Notes under the pieces: model-generated
What the model was told of the DNA's origin: nothing
The model's input: the letters and a program-made list of their open reading frames with translations, nothing else
Databases searched by the model: none
Made by a program: the position numbers and the translations under genes
Shown: in pieces, positions 25,099-33,425 of the stretch
How the letters are laid out: each line of letters begins with the position of its first letter
Position numbering within the stretch: the stretch's first letter is position 1
NCBI GenBank assembly: GCA_025964675.1
Contig: JAOPYI010000066.1
Coordinates: forward strand, 1-35,567
DNA from: Sphaerisporangium sp.
Lineage (GTDB): Bacteria > Actinomycetota > Actinomycetes > Streptosporangiales > Streptosporangiaceae
Direction of reading: 5' to 3'
DNA length: 35,567 nucleotides

Positions 25099-26160
25099 CT
25101 ACGGCGGCCAGCCGAGCAGGCGGGCACCGAGGACGGCGGTCTCCAACGTGAAGCGCTGGGTCGGGTCGTCCGGTGAGAACCCGGTGAGGCGCCGTATCCG
25201 TTCCAGGCGGTAGGTCACGGCGCGGGTGCTGATACCCAGCCTTCGGGCCGCGGCGGTCTGGTTCCCCTGGGCGCCGAACACCGCCTCCAGGGTCTCCAGC
25301 AGGGGTGCCGGGCCGCCGCGCGCGTCCAGCAGGGGGTTGAGCACGGTGGCGACGAGGTCCTCGATGGCCTCGCGGTCGCGCAGCAGGACCGGGAAGACCA
25401 GCAGGTCGGCGGCCTTGAGGACCTGCGGCCGCAGGCCGAGCCTCTCCCCCAGGCCGATCGCCTCGCTCGCCTCGCGAAAGGACGTGACCACGCCTCCCGG
25501 GCCGCGGTGCGGGCGGCCGACGCCCACCCGCCAGCCGGCGTCGAGGTTCCCCCGCACGTGGTGGGTGAACTCCCCGGTGGCGGCGGCCAGCGAGGCGGGC
25601 GCCACGCACACCAGCAGTCCGTCGCGGGCCGCGATCAGGACGTTGTGGGAGCCGAACCGGGCGATGAGGGCCTGCTCGATCCGGCGGATGAGGGGGTCGC
25701 CCTCGCCGATCGGCTTGGCGTCCCTGGCCACGGCGACGACGTAAGCTTCGGCCAGCCGCAGCCCGAAGTGCTCGGCGCGCTCGGCCAGCCGATCCGCCCG
25801 TCCCTGGAGCAGATCGCCGATGAACTCGCGCCGGGCCTCGTCCTCCTGCCGGATCGCCCGGAACTGCGCTTCCTCGTAGCCCTCGAAGTAGGCCAGGAGC
25901 CCCCGCCGTACCGCTCCCAGAAGCGGGGCCTCGGCGGGACGGGAGGTGAGCTCGGAGGCGAGCAGGCACGCGTCGGCGAGCGAGCGCATCGGCACGCCCC
26001 GCTCGGCGGCGGTCGTCCCGAGCGCGCGCAGCGCCTCGATCGTGTCCCGGCCGGGTAAGCGGCCCGTGGACGAGGCGGCCATGAGCACCGAGAGGTACCC
26101 GCTGAGCAGGTCGGCGGGCACGCCGGTGGCCTCGCTCACATGAGCGAGAACGTCCATCAC
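25099..26160 (-). CDS. PucR/CdaR-type transcription regulator
   Basis: 353 residues from a GTG at 26160 (or the ATG at 26157); the start overlaps the stop of the ABC-2 permease. An N-terminal helical region (1-130) is followed by a degenerate GGDEF-like domain (about 135-260) and a C-terminal PucR HTH (NQTAAARRLGISTRAVTYRL, then ERIRRLTG). Regulators of this family sense purines, sugar acids or other small metabolites. Being last in the exporter operon, it probably controls that operon; the effector is not evident. Confidence 0.85.
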   Translation of the reverse strand: MMDVLAHVSEATGVPADLLSGYLSVLMAASSTGRLPGRDTIEALRALGTTAAERGVPMRSLADACLLASELTSRPAEAPLLGAVRRGLLAYFEGYEEAQFRAIRQEDEARREFIGDLLQGRADRLAERAEHFGLRLAEAYVVAVARDAKPIGEGDPLIRRIEQALIARFGSHNVLIAARDGLLVCVAPASLAAATGEFTHHVRGNLDAGWRVGVGRPHRGPGGVVTSFREASEAIGLGERLGLRPQVLKAADLLVFPVLLRDREAIEDLVATVLNPLLDARGGPAPLLETLEAVFGAQGNQTAAARRLGISTRAVTYRLERIRRLTGFSPDDPTQRFTLETAVLGARLLGWPP

Positions 26161-26957
26161 ACTCCTACGTCACGCCGGTCGAAGGCGAGGACGGCGGTCA
26201 GGACCAGTACGGCGGTCCCGGCGAGCAGGACCAGGTAGTCGCCTGTGGGGAAGCCGTTGACCAACGGGTTTCCCTCGCTGTAGTAGTAAAAGGGCGAGAG
26301 CCGGTTCAGCCATCTCATCGCCTCGATGTCGGCGGCCAGCGCGTTGACCACGTACCCGGCGACCGCGTACACGCCGGCGACCGACATGGCCAGAGCCTTG
26401 CGGCCGGTCGCCGCCCCCACCGCCAGCGCGAGGGTCCCGAAGAACAGGACCAGTAGGTACAACCCGGTGTGAGCCGCGAGGATCCTGTCGAAGGCCACTC
26501 CGAGGTCGACCGAGGACCCGAGGATGGTGACCACGGCTAGCGAGGCGACGGCGATGCCGAGCAGCCCCAGCGCGAGCGCGGCGAACCTCTCCACCACCAG
26601 CCGCTTGCGGTCCAGCGGCAGCGTGAGCGTGAGCTCGAGGGTTCCCGACTCCTCAGGGGCCGCGATGGCCTTGTTGCCGAGGATCACCGCGCACATGATG
26701 AAGAGCATGGGCACGAAGAGCTGGTAGACGACGGCTTGGAGGAAGCCGGTGCCGCTGGCGATGTTCTCCAGGCCGCCCATCAGCTTCCGCAGGCTGTCGG
26801 GGTACTTCGCGATCGCTGCTTGATTGTAGAAGTCCGGATTTTGATGCATCTGGGGGAAGAAAGACGTATACATCCCGACGAAGACGCAGATGCCGATCGT
26901 CCAGCCGATGAGCGCGCGGCGGTAGTCGCGCAGGCTCTTACGCACCAACATGGGCAT
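26157..26957 (-). CDS. ABC-2 type exporter permease
   Basis: 266 residues from an ATG at 26957, inside the last 20 bases of the ATPase gene. Six membrane helices. The 'ALIGWTIGICVFVGMY' first helix, the EESGTLELTLTLPLDRKRLV cytoplasmic loop (split at the LTL repeat) and the last helices before FDRRDVGV match ABC-2 permeases of drug- and antibiotic-export systems. With its ATPase it should form a homodimeric exporter. The substrate is unknown. Confidence 0.85.
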   Translation of the reverse strand: MPMLVRKSLRDYRRALIGWTIGICVFVGMYTSFFPQMHQNPDFYNQAAIAKYPDSLRKLMGGLENIASGTGFLQAVVYQLFVPMLFIMCAVILGNKAIAAPEESGTLELTLTLPLDRKRLVVERFAALALGLLGIAVASLAVVTILGSSVDLGVAFDRILAAHTGLYLLVLFFGTLALAVGAATGRKALAMSVAGVYAVAGYVVNALAADIEAMRWLNRLSPFYYYSEGNPLVNGFPTGDYLVLLAGTAVLVLTAVLAFDRRDVGV

Positions 26958-27843
26958 GGTGCACGTCCTCGCTGTAGTAGGTGAGGAAGATCTCCTCGAG
27001 GTCGGGCTCCGCGCTGACCATGTGGACGACCGTGAAGCGCGCCGCCACCTTGATGAGCGCGTCGGGACGCCCGTCGATCGTGCAGCTCACGCTCGTGCCC
27101 TCCACCTTGAGGTCGCGCACTCCCGGCAGGCCGCGGAACGCCTCCTCGGGGACCGGGGCGTCGAAGTGGAACTCAACCCGGCGTACGGCCTTCTCGCGCA
27201 GCGCGGCGACGTCCTCCACGGCGACCAGCCGCCCGCCCCTGACGATGCCCACCCGGTCGGAGACGTGCTCCACCTCCGCGAGCACGTGGGACGACATCAG
27301 CACGGTGCGCCCCGCCGTACGCGCCTCACGCACCATCGCGAGGAACTCCTGCTGCACGAGCGGGTCGAGGCCGCTGGTCGGCTCGTCGAGTATCAGGAAC
27401 TCGGGTTCGTGCATGAACGCCTGGATCAGGCCGACCTTCTGCTTGTTTCCCTTGGAGAGCTGGCCCATCTTCACCGACAGGTCGGCCTCCAGCCGCTCGC
27501 CGAGCGCCTCGATCCTCCCCTTCGCCACGCCGCCCCTGACGCCCGCCAGGAACCGGAGGTACTCGCTCGCCTTCTCGCGCCCCTCCAGGGCCAGCTCGCC
27601 GGGGAGGTAGCCGATCCTGCCGCGCACGGCAGCGTCACGGGGCTCGGCCCCGAGCACGCGGGCGACGCCTCGCGTGGGCCGGATCACGTCCAGGAGCAGG
27701 CGGATCGTGGTCGTCTTGCCGGCGCCGTTCGGGCCGAGATACCCGAACACCTCACCGGGACGGATCTCGAAGGTGAGATCCTCGAGTCCCCGGCGCTTAC
27801 CGTAGAACTTCGTCAGTCCCTCGGTCTCCACCACTGCTGTCAT
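26938..27843 (-). CDS. ABC-2 type exporter ATPase (DrrA-like)
   Basis: 301 residues from the ATG at 27843; an in-frame ATG nine bases earlier would add three residues. Walker A is GPNGAGKTTT, the signature is LSKGNKQKVGLIQAF, Walker B is LILDEPTSGLDP and the switch is SSHVLAEVE. The altered signature (SKGNKQ instead of SGGQ) is common in this exporter branch. A 90-residue C-terminal extension (RRVEFHFDAPV, VSCTIDG, EPDLEEIFLTYY) is the usual DrrA-type regulatory tail. It heads the operon with the permease and the PucR regulator. Confidence 0.9.
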   Translation of the reverse strand: MTAVVETEGLTKFYGKRRGLEDLTFEIRPGEVFGYLGPNGAGKTTTIRLLLDVIRPTRGVARVLGAEPRDAAVRGRIGYLPGELALEGREKASEYLRFLAGVRGGVAKGRIEALGERLEADLSVKMGQLSKGNKQKVGLIQAFMHEPEFLILDEPTSGLDPLVQQEFLAMVREARTAGRTVLMSSHVLAEVEHVSDRVGIVRGGRLVAVEDVAALREKAVRRVEFHFDAPVPEEAFRGLPGVRDLKVEGTSVSCTIDGRPDALIKVAARFTVVHMVSAEPDLEEIFLTYYSEDVHHAHVGA

Positions 27844-27936
27844 GCATCGCATCTTGGTGCGGCGGCCGGGAAGGCGGTAGGACCAGACCTGGACAGTTAC
27901 CGGCCCGTTCGTTTCCAGGATCCGGCAACGCCGGGG

Positions 27937-28317
27937 TCAAGGCGCCTTTGACGCGCCCTCAGTGCCGACGGCGCAGGTGCCGGTGCTGCCCGGCAGGCGG
28001 TGGCGGTTGCGGGCGACGACGCGGTAGACGGCCTCGGCCGCCCAGCTCACCGGGGGCACGAGCATGAACCAGCCGAGCGCGCGCCACCCGCGCAGGGGCT
28101 GTACGGCGAGCAGGAGCGCGACGGCACGGGCGCCGGACGCGCGCAGGCCGTCCGGACCGAGAAGCTGAACAGACTGTGTCACCTGGTCCAGGGTCAGGCC
28201 TTGCTCGGCAAGGTCGAGATCCTGCCAGCGGCTCACCCTCGGCATCACGGGCAGGTGCTCGCGCCCGAACTCGACGCATCTCTGGCAGAACCCGCAGTCA
28301 CCGTCGTAGACGAGCAT
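27937..28317 (-). CDS. DCC1-like thiol-disulfide oxidoreductase (DUF393)
   Basis: 126 residues from an ATG with GAGGA seven bases upstream. The hallmark DGDCGFC motif is at residues 5-11, with a thioredoxin-like fold expected. Family members share the DxxCxxC start and a hydrophobic stretch near GWRALGWFMLVP. The C-terminal tail is basic. The gene lies 33 bases after cobQ on the same strand, with no clear link to cobalamin. The biochemical role of the family is poorly defined. Confidence 0.85.
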   Translation of the reverse strand: MLVYDGDCGFCQRCVEFGREHLPVMPRVSRWQDLDLAEQGLTLDQVTQSVQLLGPDGLRASGARAVALLLAVQPLRGWRALGWFMLVPPVSWAAEAVYRVVARNRHRLPGSTGTCAVGTEGASKAP

Positions 28318-28339
28318 GCGACGATCCTCGCATACAGGC

Positions 28340-28353
28340 TGGTAGCGCTTTCA
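28340..28353. promoter_or_regulatory. CebR/LacI-like operator sequence
   Basis: TGGTAGCGCTTTCA agrees with the CebR/BglR consensus TGGGAGCGCTCCCA at 11 of 14 positions, including the full core AGCGCT. It lies 23 bases upstream of the DUF393 start and overlaps the cobQ stop. Partly explained alternatively: on the minus strand the same bases form an ATGA overlap with GGGAGGAAC, an 18-codon reading frame. Chance occurrence is possible. Confidence 0.3.
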
Positions 28354-29856
28354 TGACGTTCCTCCCGGGGGTAGCGCCGGCAGGCCCGCGGGTGCGCCCT
28401 TCTCGATGAGCGCGAGCAGCGCGTCGGCGTCCACGTTGCGCTCGATCAGATCGCCGAGCGCGTCCAGGTGCGTCTCCCTTAGCCCCGCGAACGAGACGTC
28501 CGACGCGGGAACGAAGTCCCGGCCCGCCTTCGAGGCGACGTCAGCCAGGAAGGCGCGGCGGAAGTCGTCGTTCTCGAGCGCCCCGTGCCATGTGGTCCCC
28601 CACACCGCCCCCACCCGGCAGCCGTCGAGGAACGGCTCCACGCCCTCGCCGCCGTTGAAGGTCACGGTCCCGTGGTGGATCTCGTACGCGGCGACGCGGC
28701 AGCCGTACGCCTCGCCGACCGGCCTGGACAGGGTCTTTCCTGAGGCGAACTCGACGTTCGCGGGGAGCAGCCCGAGCCCCTCCACGAGCCCGGCACCCGA
28801 CTCCACGTCGTCACGGATGGACCGCGCGAGCATCTGATAGCCGCCGCAGATCCCAAGGATGGGACCCCTCCGCTCGAGCAGCGCCGAGACCAGGCCGGTG
28901 CGGCGGAGCCATTCGAGGTCGGAGACGGTGGCGCGTGACCCGGGCAGGATCACCAGGTCGGCGTCGCGGATCTCGGTGACCTCGCCGGGCGAGGTGACGA
29001 ACCGCACCACGACACCGGGCTCTGCCGCGAGGGCGTCCACGTCGGTGAAGTTGGAGATCCTCGGGTAACGCACCACCGCCACGCGCAGGCTCCCCGACGC
29101 GCCCGGGGCGGCGGTGGGGATCGAGCGGTTGTCCAGGGCGAGGGAGTCCTCCAGGTCCATCCAGAGCCCGTCGAGCCAGGGCAGCACGCCGTACACGGGG
29201 CGCCCGGTGAGCTGCCTCAGCATGTCGAGCCCCGGTTCGAGCAACTCGGGGGCGCCGCGGAACTTGTTGATCAGGAACCCGCTGATGAGCGCCTGATCCT
29301 CGGCGTCGAGCAGGGCGAGCGTGCCGTAAAGGGAGGCGAAGACGCCGCCCCTGTCGATGTCCCCGACGACGATCACCGGGATCCCGGCCGCCCGGGCGAG
29401 CCCCATGTTGGCGATGTCCCCCTTGCGGAGGTTGATCTCCGTCGGGCTGCCGGCGCCCTCGCAGACGACCACGTCGTACGACGCGCGGAGCCGGTTGAGC
29501 GACTCCAGAGCGACCGTTCTCAGGTGGTCCTTGTAGGCGCCGTACTCCATGGCGTCCACGTCGGCGAGCGGCCTGCCCAGCACGACGACCTGGCTACGCC
29601 GGTCGCTGCCTGGTTTGAGCAGGATGGGGTTCATGTCGGCGGTGGGTTCCAGACCGGCCGCCTGCGCCTGCGCGGCCTGCGCCCGTCCGATCTCGGCTCC
29701 GTCGGCGGTCACGAACGAGTTGAGCGACATGTTCTGCGCCTTGAACGGCGCCACGCGCACTCCACGGCGGGCCAGCCACCGGCAGATGCCTGCCGTGACG
29801 ACACTCTTGCCCGCGTCCGAAGTCGTACCCGCCACCAGAAGCGTCCCTTTGAGCAC
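28351..29856 (-). CDS. cobQ: Cobyric acid synthase
   Basis: 501 residues from a GTG at 29856; the frame is open much further upstream, but the family begins at [17 protein letters not shown]. That motif (P-loop-like, 10-18) starts the ATP-dependent synthetase half, which also has [11 protein letters not shown] and [10 protein letters not shown]. The C-terminal glutaminase half has the catalytic Cys in GICGGYQML (about 336) and the His in YEIHHGTV (about 392). The enzyme amidates adenosylcobyrinic acid a,c-diamide at four positions using glutamine. It follows cobD/cbiB by 56 bases. No cobalamin riboswitch is visible upstream. Confidence 0.95.
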   Translation of the reverse strand: MLKGTLLVAGTTSDAGKSVVTAGICRWLARRGVRVAPFKAQNMSLNSFVTADGAEIGRAQAAQAQAAGLEPTADMNPILLKPGSDRRSQVVVLGRPLADVDAMEYGAYKDHLRTVALESLNRLRASYDVVVCEGAGSPTEINLRKGDIANMGLARAAGIPVIVVGDIDRGGVFASLYGTLALLDAEDQALISGFLINKFRGAPELLEPGLDMLRQLTGRPVYGVLPWLDGLWMDLEDSLALDNRSIPTAAPGASGSLRVAVVRYPRISNFTDVDALAAEPGVVVRFVTSPGEVTEIRDADLVILPGSRATVSDLEWLRRTGLVSALLERRGPILGICGGYQMLARSIRDDVESGAGLVEGLGLLPANVEFASGKTLSRPVGEAYGCRVAAYEIHHGTVTFNGGEGVEPFLDGCRVGAVWGTTWHGALENDDFRRAFLADVASKAGRDFVPASDVSFAGLRETHLDALGDLIERNVDADALLALIEKGAPAGLPALPPGGTS

Positions 29857-29912
29857 GTACCAACGATGCCAGACCGGTTGATCAGGGGACCACGCAGGCG
29901 AGACCCGCCGGG

Positions 29913-30887
29913 CTATCGGATCTTTCGCAGCCCGCGACGGTGGAACGCGTGCAGGGCCCAGGCCGAGGCGATGGCGAGCCCAGCCGACGACAGGTTCACG
30001 GCACGCGCAAGCCGTACTGACCTGGAAATGTCTCCTACGGCGGGCGGCTGACCGTTGCCGAGCTCGGGACGGTGCTCCACCCTGCCGCCGTAATCGTTGC
30101 GCCCGCCCAGCCGTACGCCGAGTGCCCCCGCGAAAGCGGCCTCGCACCGCCCCGAGTTGGGGCTCGGATGCCGGTGACCGTCCCTTCTGAGTACGGCCGC
30201 GGCCCCGCGTGGCGATCCACCGACCAGGGGCGCCAGCACGCAGGCCAGCGCCCCGGTGACCCGCGCCGGGAAGTAGTTCGCCACGTCGTCCAGGCGGGCG
30301 GCGGCCCAGCCGAACCTCTCGTACCGCTCCGAGCGGTGGCCGATCATCGCATCCAGCGTGTTGATCGCACGGTAGGCCAGCAGGCCGGGCACGCCCGCCA
30401 CCGCACCCCACGCCAGCGGGGCGACCACGGCGTCGGAGGTGTTCTCGGCGATCGACTCCACGGTGGCGCGGGCAAGCTCGTTTTCGGAAAGACCGGACGG
30501 ATCGCGCCCGCACAGGTGGGGCAGCCTCGCACGTGCGGCGGCCAGATCACCGGATCCGAGCGCGCCCGCCATGAACGCGCCTTCACGGGCGAGGGTGGTG
30601 CCGCCGAGCACGGCCCACGTGGCCGCCGCGGTGACGGCCACACGAGCCGCCGGCCTGCGCCTTGTGAGCCGGCCGGCCGCCACGCCCACGACCACCGCCG
30701 CACCGACGCACAGCCCTACGTGCGCCACGCCTCTCACGCGCGCCTGCCCGTACAGGCGACGCTCGACGGCAGAGGCGGCCCGGCCGAACAGCGCGACGGG
30801 GTGAGCGCTGCTCTGCGGATCGGCGAAGACCGCGTCCAGGGCGACCCCGGCGAGCAGCCCCAGGGCCCGGCTACTGGGCGGGGTCAC
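29913..30887 (-). CDS. cobD: Adenosylcobinamide-phosphate synthase (CobD/CbiB)
   Basis: 324 residues from a GTG at 30887. The family motifs are clear: [60 protein letters not shown], and [24 protein letters not shown] (split by the Pro-Asn pair). Several membrane helices, as expected. The enzyme joins cobyric acid to (R)-1-amino-2-propanol phosphate. The C-terminus ends in a basic stretch after the last helix. Together with cobQ it is a late-pathway pair, and the rest of the pathway lies elsewhere. Confidence 0.93.
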   Translation of the reverse strand: MTPPSSRALGLLAGVALDAVFADPQSSAHPVALFGRAASAVERRLYGQARVRGVAHVGLCVGAAVVVGVAAGRLTRRRPAARVAVTAAATWAVLGGTTLAREGAFMAGALGSGDLAAARARLPHLCGRDPSGLSENELARATVESIAENTSDAVVAPLAWGAVAGVPGLLAYRAINTLDAMIGHRSERYERFGWAAARLDDVANYFPARVTGALACVLAPLVGGSPRGAAAVLRRDGHRHPSPNSGRCEAAFAGALGVRLGGRNDYGGRVEHRPELGNGQPPAVGDISRSVRLARAVNLSSAGLAIASAWALHAFHRRGLRKIR

Positions 30888-30965
30888 GCCCGCTTGCGGT
30901 GTGATCTCTATGGGCTTTCTGGTGCCTGTGATCTTCTGATCTTTCTGCGCTAGGTGGCCTGCCGA

Positions 30966-31766
30966 CTAGTGGAGATGGGCGTCAAGCTCGTCCCAGTGGG
31001 CGTCGAGCCAGGCGGCCGCCCTGCGGATGCGCTCGCCCGCACCGCCCTCCCACATGCGGGCCCAGGCCCCGCCGTCCGTCATTGCCCGCGAGCGCATCGC
31101 GATGTACGAGCGGCCGAACCGCAGGTGGCTCAGCTCCAGGAGCCGGCGCCGGTCGCGCGCCGAGAAGCCGTACGCGTCGCAGAACAGCCTGAGCCGGGCG
31201 CCGACGTCGAGATGGCGCTGGAGGGGCTCCAGGTCGATCGGATCCGCGATCGGCGCCCAGTGCCGCAGGGCGGTGACGACATCGAACAGGCGGGTGGTGG
31301 GCCTGGCCATGTCGAAGTCGATGAGCGCCCAAGGTCGTTGATCCCGAAATATCACGTTTTCTGGGGTTATGTCGCAGTGGCCGATCAGCTCCGGAGCGGC
31401 ATCATCGGCAGACCCGTCCTCCCACACGGCGTCCGGCGGAGGTACGAAGCTTTCCATGGCGTCGTGGAACCGGCGCACCAGCGTGGCGAGGTCGACGAGC
31501 GTATCGTCGCTGACGGCGTGCTCCTGGAGAGGACGAGTCGCCGCCCGGCCGGGAACGTAGGAGAGAATCTGCCGGCCCCGCTCGTCGACGCCGAGCACGC
31601 GCGGCGCGCCCTCGAACCCCGCCGCCTCGAGATGGCTCAGCAGGGCATGCACGGAAGGGCTGGATGGGCTCATCGGACGTCGCACGGTGTCGCCTACGCG
31701 GACGACCCCCTCCGTCACATCACCGCCATCAAGGGAGATCTCAGGAGAAGCCGTACCGACGAACAT
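30966..31766 (-). CDS. Aminoglycoside-phosphotransferase-like kinase
   Basis: 266 residues from the ATG at 31766; a GTG-less extension to 31832 adds a hydrophobic stretch not typical of the family. The family start 'LDGGDVTEGVVRVGDTVRRP' is present. The catalytic loop is HCDITPEN (the APH HGDxxxxN with Cys for Gly), followed by ALIDFDMA (the DFG-like metal site). Substrate unknown; members range from antibiotic and choline kinases to uncharacterised small-molecule kinases. It diverges from the Gfo/Idh/MocA gene with 75 bases between starts. Confidence 0.85.
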   Translation of the reverse strand: MFVGTASPEISLDGGDVTEGVVRVGDTVRRPMSPSSPSVHALLSHLEAAGFEGAPRVLGVDERGRQILSYVPGRAATRPLQEHAVSDDTLVDLATLVRRFHDAMESFVPPPDAVWEDGSADDAAPELIGHCDITPENVIFRDQRPWALIDFDMARPTTRLFDVVTALRHWAPIADPIDLEPLQRHLDVGARLRLFCDAYGFSARDRRRLLELSHLRFGRSYIAMRSRAMTDGGAWARMWEGGAGERIRRAAAWLDAHWDELDAHLH

Positions 31767-31841
31767 GGCATTTAAGCTTAGCCCTACCGCGACGATCAGG
31801 TAAGTCATCCGCCGGACACGTCCTTCTGGCATGATGTGATC

Positions 31842-32816
31842 ATGCGAATTGGGACTCTTGGGGCAGCGCGGATCGCCCCCGCCGCGCTCATCAGGCCCGC
31901 CCGATCCGTCGAGAACGTCGAAGTGACGGCGGTCGCCGCCCGCGACCGGTCACGCGCGGAGGGCTTCGCCTCCAAGCACGGCATCCCCGTCGTCCACGGG
32001 ACGTACCAGTCACTGGTCTGCGACCCGTCGCTCGACGCGATCTACAACCCCCTGCCGAACGCCCTGCACGCCGAATGGACGCTGCGCGCCCTCGAGGCGG
32101 GCAAGCACGTCCTCTGCGAGAAACCGTTCACCTCCAACGCCGACGAGGCCAGGACCGTCGCCGAGGCCGCCAAGCAGTCCGGCCTGGTGGTCATGGAGGC
32201 GTTCCACTACCGCTACCACCCGCTGATGGAACGCGCGCTGCAGATCGTCGGTACCGAGCTGGGCGAGATCCGGCACGTCGAGACCTGGATGTGCTTCCCG
32301 CTCCCCCGCTTCTCCGACATCCGTTACTCGCTGGAGCTAGCCGGTGGGTCCCTGATGGACGCGGGCTGCTACGCGGTCCACTGCCTTCGCACTCTCGGGC
32401 CGGGCGAGCCTTCCGTCGTCGCCGCCAGGGCACTGCTCCGGTCACCCGGGGTGGACCGGGCCATGGCCGCCGATCTCCGGTTCCCCACGGGAGCCACCGG
32501 CCGCGTGCACGCCTCCATGTGGTCGGGGCAGCTCCTCAAGGTGGCAGCCCACGTCCAGGGGGAACGCGGCTCCCTCCACATCACCAACTACGCCGCCCCG
32601 CAGTTCTTCCACCGCGTCACCGTCACCGTGGACGGCGTACGCCGCCGCGAACGCGTCCCGGGCGAAGCCACGTACACCCACCAGCTCCGCGCGTTCGCGG
32701 CAGCCGTGCAAGACGGCACCCCGGTGCTCACACCACCCCAGGACTCCATCGCCAACATGACGGTGATCGACGACATCTACCGCAAAGCAGGCCTCCCCCT
32801 CCGCGGCACCCCCTGA
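31842..32816 (+). CDS. Gfo/Idh/MocA-family oxidoreductase
   Basis: 324 residues from the ATG at 31842; a GTG six bases upstream is an alternative. The N-terminal Rossmann fold (MRIGTLGAARIAP) is followed by LDAIYNPLPNALHAEW and the catalytic-lysine motif EKPF, with FHYRYHP and the GGSLMDAGCYAVH stretch in the substrate domain. The group oxidises or reduces sugars, inositols or similar polyols with NAD(P). The Shine-Dalgarno is weak. No sugar transporter lies next to it, so its substrate cannot be inferred. Confidence 0.9.
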   Translation: MRIGTLGAARIAPAALIRPARSVENVEVTAVAARDRSRAEGFASKHGIPVVHGTYQSLVCDPSLDAIYNPLPNALHAEWTLRALEAGKHVLCEKPFTSNADEARTVAEAAKQSGLVVMEAFHYRYHPLMERALQIVGTELGEIRHVETWMCFPLPRFSDIRYSLELAGGSLMDAGCYAVHCLRTLGPGEPSVVAARALLRSPGVDRAMAADLRFPTGATGRVHASMWSGQLLKVAAHVQGERGSLHITNYAAPQFFHRVTVTVDGVRRRERVPGEATYTHQLRAFAAAVQDGTPVLTPPQDSIANMTVIDDIYRKAGLPLRGTP

Positions 32817-32861
32817 CCCAGCGCTCCTCCGGCTACGAGCGCAGCTCGGGGATGTGAGCCG

Positions 32862-33026
32862 GTGCCGGCCGCCTACCTGGGCTTCTTCGGCGGTTTCCCG
32901 CTACACATGGCGACCTACCCGCAGCCCACACCAGCGATCGCCCCAAAATGGAACAGGCTGCTCGGGACCATCGCCGGCACCGCCTTCATCTGGCTCGTCA
33001 TCGGGCTCAGAGCCGCCAGGCCATAG
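32862..33026 (+). CDS. Possible 54-residue membrane peptide
   Basis: A GTG at 32862 opens a frame ending in TAG at 33024. The peptide has Gly/Phe-rich AYLGFFGGFPLHMATYP and one helix (about 35-48, TIAGTAFIWLVIGL). It fills most of the 294-base gap before the tRNA. There is no clear Shine-Dalgarno and no family, so it may be a relic. Confidence 0.3.
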   Translation: MPAAYLGFFGGFPLHMATYPQPTPAIAPKWNRLLGTIAGTAFIWLVIGLRAARP

Positions 33027-33110
33027 ACTCCGGATGAACGGACACGCGTGACCGGCGCACCACCCGAGCGGTGCACGGACGCTCCCCAGATCATGCACAA
33101 TTATCCGAGA

Positions 33111-33183
33111 GCGCCCTTAGCTCAGTGGATAGAGCATCGGACTTCTAATCCGACGGTCGCAGGTTCGAATCCTGCAGGGCGCA
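33111..33183 (+). tRNA. tRNA-Arg (anticodon TCT)
   Basis: A full cloverleaf can be drawn: acceptor GCGCCCT/AGGGCGC, D-stem GCTC/GAGC, anticodon stem TCGGA/TCCGA with loop CTTCTAA, T-stem GCAGG/CCTGC with TTCGAAT, discriminator A. CCA is not encoded. Its 3' end faces the integrase gene, so it is the probable attachment site of the integrated element. Confidence 0.97.
33140..33183. other. Probable attL of the integrated element
   Basis: Actinomycete elements of the pSAM2 type recombine within the 3' half of a tRNA gene, and the integrase lies next to this end with its stop 243 bases away. The core cannot be delimited without the second copy, which lies beyond the window. Confidence 0.5.
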
Positions 33184-33380
33184 CAAGCGGATCAGCCCAA
33201 ACACCCTCTGAGCTGGTCTTTTCCATGATCGTGATCTTAGGGTGCATGCAGCCACAGTCAGCCGGATGCAGCCGTCTGCCAGTGTTCCCGGAACATACGC
33301 GGAATGATCTGGGCCGCGTTTCCGCAGGTGAGCCCAGGAATCCGGAGGGCCCACGGACGATTCCGGGGCCATGACGAGGA

Positions 33381-33406
33381 AGGACCCCGGGGCTACCCGA
33401 GGTCCT
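33381..33406 (-). terminator. Strong hairpin downstream of the integrase
   Basis: An 11-bp stem (AGGACCTCGGG with CCCGGGGTCCT, one T-G pair) closes on a four-base TAGC loop, 20 bases after the integrase stop. There is no T-tract, as is common in high-GC actinomycetes. It could also stop read-through from the tRNA side. Confidence 0.7.
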
Positions 33407-33425
33407 GTGTTCAGTGTCGTCACCC

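Noticed and set aside
29857-30513. Upstream extension of cobQ
   Set aside because: The family begins at the GTG at 29856, and the extension covers the cobD gene in another frame.
30888-30965. Cobalamin riboswitch upstream of the cobalamin genes
   Set aside because: The gap is only 78 bases and shows no B12-box-like element.
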